From assembly GCA_028289525.1 (NCBI GenBank), contig JANQPJ010000093.1, positions 1-38,942 of the forward strand: a stretch of DNA of 38,942 bases. The letters run 5' to 3'. The DNA comes from Pirellulales bacterium (GTDB lineage Bacteria; Planctomycetota; Planctomycetia; Pirellulales; JAGQOS01). How positions within the stretch are numbered: the stretch's first letter is position 1; each line of letters starts with the position of its first letter. Below are positions 32,831 through 38,942 of the stretch, in pieces. The notes beneath the pieces are model-generated. The model saw nothing but the letters and a program-made list of their open reading frames with translations, was not told the origin of the DNA and searched no databases. A program made the translations under genes and the position numbers.

Positions 32831-33322
32831 ATGATCTCTTCCGCTCCTCATTATTTGTTGTTGGCCGACGCCGAAGCTGATGCAGACACAGGTCGTTGGC
32901 ATTTTGAGCTTCAGGAAGACAACGGGCATCGCCGGTTGAGCGCTGCCGACAGTGAACCTGACATGACCGGCGAGCGGCTCGAGCTGTTGTCGGTGGTTCG
33001 CGGCCTGGAAGCCATCGACCAGCCATCCCGAGTGACGTTGCTTACTCAGAGCCGCTATGTTCGCCGGGTGCTCAGCGTCGGGTTGGACGAATGGCGCGAA
33101 AATGACTGGTGTTGGGAGCACTATGGCAGTTGGGTACCGGTAAAACACCGTGATCTTTGGCAACGGGTCGATACGGCGATGAAATATCATCAAGTCGAGT
33201 GCCGTACATGGAGGGTAGACCGGCCACATGGTGGGGCAGAGGGCGAAAACCGCCTGAATAACGAGCATTCCCCTCGACTAACCGCAGCTGGCCGACGGCG
33301 GCGAACCTTCTTCCAGCGTTGA
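32831..33322 (+). CDS. RNase H-like protein, probably catalytically inactive
   Basis: A 163-residue RNase HI-type fold: LLADAEADADTGRWHFELQ corresponds to the first strand with a metal Asp, ERLELLSVVRGLEAI to the helix with the second Glu, and VTLLTQSRYVRRVL to the strand and helix that normally read TDSxYV. The Asp in that third motif is Gln here. WVPVKHRDLWQRVDTAM is the typical substrate-contact helix. The closing His/Asp segment is not found. A catalytic Asp and the last motif are missing, so a binding or regulatory role is more likely than cleavage. The ribosome binding site is weak. It lies 36 nt before glgB and may be co-transcribed. Confidence 0.75.
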   Translation: MISSAPHYLLLADAEADADTGRWHFELQEDNGHRRLSAADSEPDMTGERLELLSVVRGLEAIDQPSRVTLLTQSRYVRRVLSVGLDEWRENDWCWEHYGSWVPVKHRDLWQRVDTAMKYHQVECRTWRVDRPHGGAEGENRLNNEHSPRLTAAGRRRRTFFQR

Positions 33323-33358
33323 ACCCAAGCGTGTGGTTCGTGTGGATTTCCCGACGAA

Positions 33359-35590
33359 ATGGAGTTTGGCACCTTGCGAACACAGATTTCTCTCGGTAGT
33401 GTTGGACCGTTGGTTGACGGATACCATGACAACCCTTTTGAAATTTTAGGCCCGCACACGATCGAATCCGGAGGCCACCAGTTGGTGGCGGTCCGGGCCT
33501 ACCTACCCGATTCAGAGCAGGCCTGGGTGGTGGAGCCCAACCAGGGCCCAAGTCGCGCAATGCGGCGTATTCATCCGTCTGGCCTATATGAAGCGATCCT
33601 TCCCCGAGATACCCAGGTTTCGGGACAGCATTATCAACTCCGAGTGAGCGACGCCCGAGGCAACCAGAAGATCATGCACGACCCTTATGCATTCCCGCCG
33701 CTGCTCAGCGATTACGATTTGCACCTGATCGGCGAAGGCCGCCACTGGCAGAGCTACGACCTGTTGGGAGCCCATCACCGAGAGATCGACGGAGTGAAAG
33801 GGGTGAATTTCGCCGTTTGGGCCCCCAATGGCACGGCCGTAAGCATCGTAGGCGATTTTAACGACTGGGATGGTCGCCGGCACCCGATGCGCAAACTGAT
33901 CCCCAGCGGCGTTTGGGAACTCTTTGTACCCGACTTGCCGGAGGGGACGCTTTACAAATATCAGATCAAGCACCATGGCCATGTGAGCGAGCGTTCCGAT
34001 CCTTGTGGATTTGCCGCTGAGCTGCCCCCGCGCACGGCGTCAATTGTCACCGATCTCTCGCGTCACCAGTGGCAAGACGACGAGTGGATGGCGCGTCGGG
34101 CAGAGCAGCACAACGGCCTGGACTGCCCGATTTCGGTGTACGAAGTCCACCTAGGCAGCTGGCAACGCGATCCGAACCACGAACACGGCTGGTACAACTA
34201 CCGCGAGCTGGCCCATCAGTTGGTCAAGTATTGCCACGAGATGGGCTACACGCATCTCGAGCTGATGCCGATTAGCGAGCACCCGTTCACCGGCAGTTGG
34301 GGCTATCAAACGGTCGGCTATTTTGCCGCCACTAGCCGCTATGGCACGCCGGAAGACTTGATGTATTTTGTTGACTATTGTCATCAAAACGGCATTGGAG
34401 TGATTATTGATTGGGTACCGGCCCACTTCCCGCGCGATGGCCACGGACTGCGACAGTTCGACGGCACCGCGCTCTATGAACATTGCGATCCCCGGCAGGG
34501 CGAACACCCCGACTGGGGCACGCTGATCTTCAACTACGACCGCAACGAAGTGCGCAACTTCTTGCTTTCGAACGCGCTGTTTTGGCTCGACAAATACCAC
34601 ATTGACGGTTTGCGCGTCGACGCGGTCGCTTCGATGCTCTATTTGGACTACAGCCGTAAAGAAGGCGAATGGATTCCCAACGAGTTTGGCGGTCGCGAGA
34701 ACCTGGGCGCGATCTCGATGCTCAAGGAGTTTAACGAGCAGACCCATCTGCAATACCCTGGCGTGTTGACCATTGCCGAAGAGTCGACCGCGTTTACCGG
34801 CGTGTCGAAGCCTACGTACCTAGGCGGCCTGGGCTTCAGTCTGAAGTGGAACATGGGCTGGATGAACGACACGCTCGACTACATGTCGAAAGAGCCGATC
34901 CATCGCCAGTACCACCACGACGAGTTGACCTTCTCGTTGATTTACGCCTTTACCGAAAACTTTACGTTGCCGCTCTCGCACGACGAAGTGGTGCATGGCA
35001 AGCGTTCGCTGCTGGACCAGATGCCTGGCGACCTGTGGCAAAAGTTTGCCAACCTGCGCTTGCTCTACTGCTATATGTGGTGCCATCCCGGCAAAAAGCT
35101 CCTCTTCATGGGCGGAGACATTGCCCAATGGAACGAGTGGAACTGCGATGAGGATTTGCAATGGGATCTGCTCGAGTGGGATACCCATCAAGGCATCAAA
35201 AAACTGGTGGCCGACTTGAACCACTTGTATCGCAGAGAGCCGTCGCTGTATGAAGTCGACTTCGACCCGGCCGGTTTTGAATGGGTCGATTGCCACAACT
35301 ACCAAGACAGCACACTGGCCTTCCTGCGTCGGGCCAAAGACCCGTCGGACTATGTCATTTCTGCCTGCAACTTCACGCCGGTCCCCCGGCAAGGCTTCCG
35401 CCTAGGCGTGCCGGAACTAGGCCAGTACGACGAGGTGCTCAACAGCGATTCGAGCTTCTACGGCGGCTCGAACCTAGGGAACGGCACCGGCCTGGTGGCC
35501 GAGGAATTCCCCGCCCACGGGCGACCCTATTCGGTCGAGCTGAACCTCCCGCCACTGGCGATGGTGGTGCTCAAGCCAGCTCGGGGTTGA
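33359..35590 (+). CDS. glgB: 1,4-alpha-glucan branching enzyme
   Basis: Makes alpha-1,6 branches in glycogen (EC 2.4.1.18), cytoplasmic. An N-terminal carbohydrate-binding module is followed by a CBM48-like domain ([21 protein letters not shown] at about 157) and the GH13 barrel. The catalytic Asp is in [12 protein letters not shown] (near 420), the acid Glu in [11 protein letters not shown] (near 475), and the transition-state Asp in [10 protein letters not shown] (near 543). Substrate-contact motif [18 protein letters not shown] is intact. The length, 743 aa, is normal for GlgB with two N-terminal modules. It converges on the chaperone gene with a gap of only 31 nt. The start ATG lies 36 nt after the RNase H-like gene. 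Confidence 0.95.
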   Translation: MEFGTLRTQISLGSVGPLVDGYHDNPFEILGPHTIESGGHQLVAVRAYLPDSEQAWVVEPNQGPSRAMRRIHPSGLYEAILPRDTQVSGQHYQLRVSDARGNQKIMHDPYAFPPLLSDYDLHLIGEGRHWQSYDLLGAHHREIDGVKGVNFAVWAPNGTAVSIVGDFNDWDGRRHPMRKLIPSGVWELFVPDLPEGTLYKYQIKHHGHVSERSDPCGFAAELPPRTASIVTDLSRHQWQDDEWMARRAEQHNGLDCPISVYEVHLGSWQRDPNHEHGWYNYRELAHQLVKYCHEMGYTHLELMPISEHPFTGSWGYQTVGYFAATSRYGTPEDLMYFVDYCHQNGIGVIIDWVPAHFPRDGHGLRQFDGTALYEHCDPRQGEHPDWGTLIFNYDRNEVRNFLLSNALFWLDKYHIDGLRVDAVASMLYLDYSRKEGEWIPNEFGGRENLGAISMLKEFNEQTHLQYPGVLTIAEESTAFTGVSKPTYLGGLGFSLKWNMGWMNDTLDYMSKEPIHRQYHHDELTFSLIYAFTENFTLPLSHDEVVHGKRSLLDQMPGDLWQKFANLRLLYCYMWCHPGKKLLFMGGDIAQWNEWNCDEDLQWDLLEWDTHQGIKKLVADLNHLYRREPSLYEVDFDPAGFEWVDCHNYQDSTLAFLRRAKDPSDYVISACNFTPVPRQGFRLGVPELGQYDEVLNSDSSFYGGSNLGNGTGLVAEEFPAHGRPYSVELNLPPLAMVVLKPARG

Positions 35591-35621
35591 GCCAAGGATT
35601 TGCTCTGCAGAAGTTGTCCTG

Positions 35622-37886
35622 CTACTCTTCCCGCTCATCCGGCGTTCGCAGCCAGTCGAGCCGGGCTTCTTGGCTGACCGATTCGGCCAGCGAGGTGAGC
35701 ACCTCGGCCTGCAGGCTTTGCAAGGCCATCTGTTGGGCAGGGCCTGACTCTTGCAGTCGCAAGAAACGCGCACGCAAGGTTTCCAATGGCACGTCGTGCT
35801 CGGCCACTCGAACCACGTAGGCGACCGATTCTGCATGGTTCACCGCCACGCCAACCTGAGCGTCTTCGAGTTCAAAAATTGCCTGCATGAACTCCGGGCC
35901 AGCGCCTTCGACCCCGTCGACCACGCTCAACCGTGGCCGCCGACCCTGACCGCCGCCAGGCACCGGACCATAAGTAAGCCAAGTGAATGGCTCGGTCGTA
36001 AACGCTTTCTCTTCGCCCAGGGCTTCTGAAAGCGGCTTGCCTGACTTCTCGGCCTGTTCGGCTAACTGCTTGGCATGAGCCTGAGCAAGTGGGCGAGCTT
36101 TGGCCGTCTTCCAAGCGGCCACCACCTGATCGCGGATTTCGTCCAGCTTGGGTACCTCTTCGGCTGCCTCTTCGGTCTTCCAAACCACATAGGCATTGCC
36201 ATCTCTGTCGACGGTCAGCATCGGTTTGAAAGGGCTCATTCGGCCGCCAAAGGCATAGTTGGAAAAGAGCTCGCTGCGTTGACCCTCGACCAAGACTAAG
36301 GCTTGCCCCAGCGACATGTCACGTAGTTGAAAGTAGGTAACGATTTTCGTTGCGTTCAACTCCAAGCCATGAGGATCAGTCAACGGTTTCAGGTCCGGGC
36401 GTTCCGGTTCGGGAAGATCGGCGGCATCTTCTGGTTGGTCTTCTTGCGCGGTGCGCCATTTTGCACGACGAATCGCATAACCGCTCATCACCTCGGCAAT
36501 CGGCCCCAGCAACGCTTCGCGCCGCTGTTCCAGGCGATCATTCTGGCTGGCAAGTAAGCTACGAATCTCGTCGGCAACATTTTCCAACGGCTCATATTCG
36601 AGCCCTTCACTGGTTTCTGCCGCATCAGGTGCTTCGGTTTCGGAAGCTTCGGGCTCGGCCGTTTCCACTTCCGAAGCTTCTGTTTCTTCAGGCGTCTCGT
36701 CCGCAGGTTGGGGCTCGGTCGCCGTTTCCGAATCAGCAACGTTGAATTGGCCTTCGGTCGGGGCGGCCTTGGTCTCTGCTGGTACGGCGGTATCCGTCGC
36801 GGCTTCCTCGGCTGTGGTTGGAGTCTCGGCCGGCTCTTCCGTTGTGGGAGCTTCGGTGGCCGGTTGTTCGTCGGCCGGCTCTGCGGTTGGTGCCTCTTCC
36901 TGAGCGGATTCTTGAGATTCAGCTTCCGGTTCGGTTTCAGTTGCCGGCGCCGATTCGTCCTCCACCGGCTCGTCGTCAGGCAGCAGGCTGGCTTTGATAA
37001 AACGCTCTCGATTATCCTGGTAATAATCAGCGATTTCTTGCTCGGTGACCTCGGCCTCGTTCAGCTTGGCCACAAGTTCAGCAGGAGCTTTGGCATAGGC
37101 AAACGCCGCTCGGCGCGGTTTGAGGAACCCAGGGTCAGGCCCTTCCATTTCAACATCGAAGACCCGATAGCGGAGCTTTTCGGTGTCCTTAAAGCGGTCG
37201 TAAAACTTTTGCAACTCAGCGTCCGACGGATCGGGGGTTTGGTCTACAAAGTCGGCCACTGGTACTGGATACAACTCGGCCTGAATCACATCGTTCAGCC
37301 GGCGATAGTAATCCCAGGCTTCGCCCGGGGGCACGGCATAGGGAAAACCAAAACTGGCAATCAACTTGCTCACCAGCAGATCGTTACGCAAGCCTTCAAA
37401 CACCATGGCCATGGTCACACGCTGGCCGTCGAGTGCATAGCCGGAAAGAATTTCATGAAATTTTTCCGGCCGCAAGCTGTTGCCTGTGATCTGCTTCAGA
37501 TAGTCGTTGACCATGCGGTCGCTAATTACCATGCCGAGTTCTTCGGCCTTTTTCGTCAATAGGTAGTGCTCGACCACGCCTTGTTCGGTATCCGCGAAAC
37601 GGATCGGCCGCCGTTCATACCGTCCGCCAGCCTGATAGCCCAACCGCCAGGCGGAGTCCAAAAACTCGTTGAGGATACGGCGTTTCATCACCATGCGAAA
37701 CAATTGATGATCGCGAATCGTTCCATAGGTGGTCGTGGCCACCGGTGCGTCTTGGCTGGCCGCCGCATTGCCCTGAATGATGTTGGTCAGCGGATCGACA
37801 AACACGAACGCAAAAATTGCCATCAAGCCAGCAGCGGCAATGAACCAACGTTGATGTTTACGAAAAATACGAAACGGATTAGCCAT
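35622..37886 (-). CDS. SurA/PpiD-like periplasmic folding factor with an acidic low-complexity insertion
   Basis: The N-terminal helix (residues about 13-33, WFIAAAGLMAIFAFVFVDPL) anchors it. Residues about 60-260 are a SurA-N-like helical domain (LNEFLDSAWRLGYQAGGR, YLKQITGNSLRPEKFHEIL, SKLIASFGFPY, EAWDYYRRLNDVIQAE). Residues about 305-430 are a highly acidic Pro/Thr/Ala/Glu-rich insertion of low complexity. The C-terminal half has a rotamase-like module (FKPMLTVDRDGNAYVVWKTEEAAEEVPKLDEIRDQV and GPEFMQAIFELEDAQVGVAVN). PpiC-type catalytic residues are not clear by eye, so it may be only a chaperone. It converges with glgB and is divergent from topA. The insertion resembles those seen in other planctomycete surface proteins. 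Confidence 0.82.
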   Translation of the reverse strand: MANPFRIFRKHQRWFIAAAGLMAIFAFVFVDPLTNIIQGNAAASQDAPVATTTYGTIRDHQLFRMVMKRRILNEFLDSAWRLGYQAGGRYERRPIRFADTEQGVVEHYLLTKKAEELGMVISDRMVNDYLKQITGNSLRPEKFHEILSGYALDGQRVTMAMVFEGLRNDLLVSKLIASFGFPYAVPPGEAWDYYRRLNDVIQAELYPVPVADFVDQTPDPSDAELQKFYDRFKDTEKLRYRVFDVEMEGPDPGFLKPRRAAFAYAKAPAELVAKLNEAEVTEQEIADYYQDNRERFIKASLLPDDEPVEDESAPATETEPEAESQESAQEEAPTAEPADEQPATEAPTTEEPAETPTTAEEAATDTAVPAETKAAPTEGQFNVADSETATEPQPADETPEETEASEVETAEPEASETEAPDAAETSEGLEYEPLENVADEIRSLLASQNDRLEQRREALLGPIAEVMSGYAIRRAKWRTAQEDQPEDAADLPEPERPDLKPLTDPHGLELNATKIVTYFQLRDMSLGQALVLVEGQRSELFSNYAFGGRMSPFKPMLTVDRDGNAYVVWKTEEAAEEVPKLDEIRDQVVAAWKTAKARPLAQAHAKQLAEQAEKSGKPLSEALGEEKAFTTEPFTWLTYGPVPGGGQGRRPRLSVVDGVEGAGPEFMQAIFELEDAQVGVAVNHAESVAYVVRVAEHDVPLETLRARFLRLQESGPAQQMALQSLQAEVLTSLAESVSQEARLDWLRTPDEREE

Positions 37887-38357
37887 GAATACATCCCTGT
37901 CGCGTACAAAACCAAAAGATCAAATCGAGGGCCACCCTTGACAGCAACGTCGTATGAGGATTATTGATTCTCTGTGACTTCGCTTTGCCAAAAGGCCAAA
38001 TGTAGAAGTTGCTGATTTTAGGAAGAATTGACGTAAACGCAATCTCAAAAAAGGATTAGAGCACTCGTCGCAAACTTGGCGGCTGTCCCTTTAGGCAGTA
38101 GCTTGCGAAAAAACAGCTAGACGATTGCCAACGGTTTTCTCGATAGCTGGCGATTCTCTAGTTTTGAGAGCGATTTTGCGTCGTTCAGCGTTCCTTTTCA
38201 TAACACGTTTTTCCGATTTGCGTCGAGCCGAAAATACCGATCCTGCCGAGTTGACGATTCTGGTTCAGGTTGCATCGCGTGAAAAGCTGATATGTAAGTG
38301 ACGCGGTCTGTTTGTTTTGCCTAATTTGACTCGCGACAACGATAACCTCAGGTTAGC
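37887..38357. other. Divergent regulatory region between the chaperone gene and topA
   Basis: About 470 nt between the two start codons must hold promoters in both directions. I see no strong consensus pair. An ATTGACG near 38029 is a possible -35 box for topA, but no matching -10 is evident. Confidence 0.4.
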
Positions 38358-38942
38358 ATGGCCAAAAAGAAAGCATCTGCCGGCGTGAATAAGTCCTTGG
38401 TGATTGTGGAATCGCCGGCCAAGGCTCGGACGATCAGCAAGTTTTTGGGCCGAGGGTATACGGTCGAGGCCAGCATTGGGCATGTGCGTGATTTGCCTCA
38501 GGGGGCCAAGCAGATTCCGGCCAAGTATAAAGGTGAACCGTGGGCTCACCTAGGGGTGAACGTCGAGAATGACTTCGACCCGATCTACGTCATCTCGCCA
38601 GGCAAGTCGAAACAGGTCAAAAAACTTAAAGACGCGCTGAAAGAGTCGAACTGCCTGTACCTGGCGACGGACGAAGACCGTGAAGGCGAGGCGATTAGCT
38701 GGCATTTGGTCAATGTGCTTAATCCCAAGGTGCCGGTTCGCCGACTGGTGTTTCACGAGATCACTAAGGAAGCGATTCAGGAAGCCCTGGCCGAGCCGCG
38801 GGAGATCGACGATGGGCTAGTGCGAGCCCAAGAGACACGTCGGATTCTTGATCGGCTTTATGGCTATGAGGTTTCGCCGTTGTTGTGGCGCAAGGTGCGG
38901 CCGCGCCTGTCGGCCGGTCGAGTGCAGAGCGTGGCGGTGCGG
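38358..38942 (+). CDS. topA: DNA topoisomerase I, N-terminal part (cut by the window edge)
   Basis: Type IA topoisomerase that relaxes negative supercoils. Not in the ORF track because it has no stop in the window. The ATG ([19 protein letters not shown]) opens a toprim domain: [19 protein letters not shown] (first acidic loop), [30 protein letters not shown] and [17 protein letters not shown] (DxD of the toprim metal site). [20 protein letters not shown] and [12 protein letters not shown] belong to the next domains. The catalytic Tyr lies beyond the edge. The chain fits TopA through about residue 195. Divergent from the chaperone gene. Confidence 0.96.
   Translation, partial: MAKKKASAGVNKSLVIVESPAKARTISKFLGRGYTVEASIGHVRDLPQGAKQIPAKYKGEPWAHLGVNVENDFDPIYVISPGKSKQVKKLKDALKESNCLYLATDEDREGEAISWHLVNVLNPKVPVRRLVFHEITKEAIQEALAEPREIDDGLVRAQETRRILDRLYGYEVSPLLWRKVRPRLSAGRVQSVAVR

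Noticed and set aside
34151-35392. Long minus-strand ORFs 34151..34753 and 34820..35392
   Set aside because: Antisense to the catalytic part of glgB, whose motifs are intact.
36708-37562. A 284-aa plus-strand ORF with Gly/Phe/Leu-rich start
   Set aside because: Antisense of the acidic low-complexity insert of the chaperone gene, which creates artificial Gly/Phe/Leu runs.

Overview
The window most likely comes from a planctomycete, probably of the Pirellulales. Three things point there. A 23S rRNA gene has no 16S gene directly upstream. A BON-domain secreted protein ends in a Trp-rich tail that I associate with planctomycetes. Large secreted TlpA-like and SurA/PpiC-like proteins carry lineage-style low-complexity or DxDxD segments. 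The placement rests on these features and on family knowledge; no search was run.

Layout. Positions 1-1729 hold the 5' part of a 23S rRNA gene (minus strand), with a roughly 600-nt leader, a candidate promoter, and the terminator of the next gene behind it. Positions 2465-5753 (minus) hold a tandem-GGDEF diguanylate cyclase, a polytopic membrane protein and tRNA-Ala(TGC). Positions 5874-26460 are a phage-derived block. A divergent 87-aa gene and an AT-rich promoter/operator precede a long plus-strand run of genes. These are two small unknowns; a lysis- or envelope-like set (YiiX-type and C39-like cysteine peptidases, a secreted Pro-rich protein, small membrane proteins, a coiled-coil XhlA-like protein); a ParB-like protein next to an ABC-ATPase-GNAT fusion; then terminase, portal, protease/scaffold, decoration protein, major capsid, a twin-LamG protein, head-tail connectors and tail-tube-like proteins. 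I see no integrase, repressor, replication gene or tape measure. Positions 26458-31300 hold a small gene, tRNA-Ile(GAT), a thioredoxin-like secreted protein, small unknown genes and four copies of a roughly 95-bp element that sits at stop codons. Positions 31546-38942 hold the BON protein, a catalytically degraded RNase H homologue, glgB, a SurA/PpiC-type chaperone (minus) and the start of topA, cut by the window edge.

Most notable points: (1) a ParB plus ABC-ATPase-GNAT pair inside the capsid operon, a candidate Mom-like DNA modification system; (2) a capsid-only phage island without tape measure or integration genes in view; (3) tRNA-Ile(GAT), tRNA-Ala(TGC) and 23S in the order and orientation of a normal rRNA operon spacer, but pulled apart by the phage block and other genes; (4) two families of dispersed intergenic repeats, one (GAATTTCTGATT...) bracketing phage accessory genes and overlapping their stop codons, the other (core TTTTCCGACGAAAC) placed just after stop codons.
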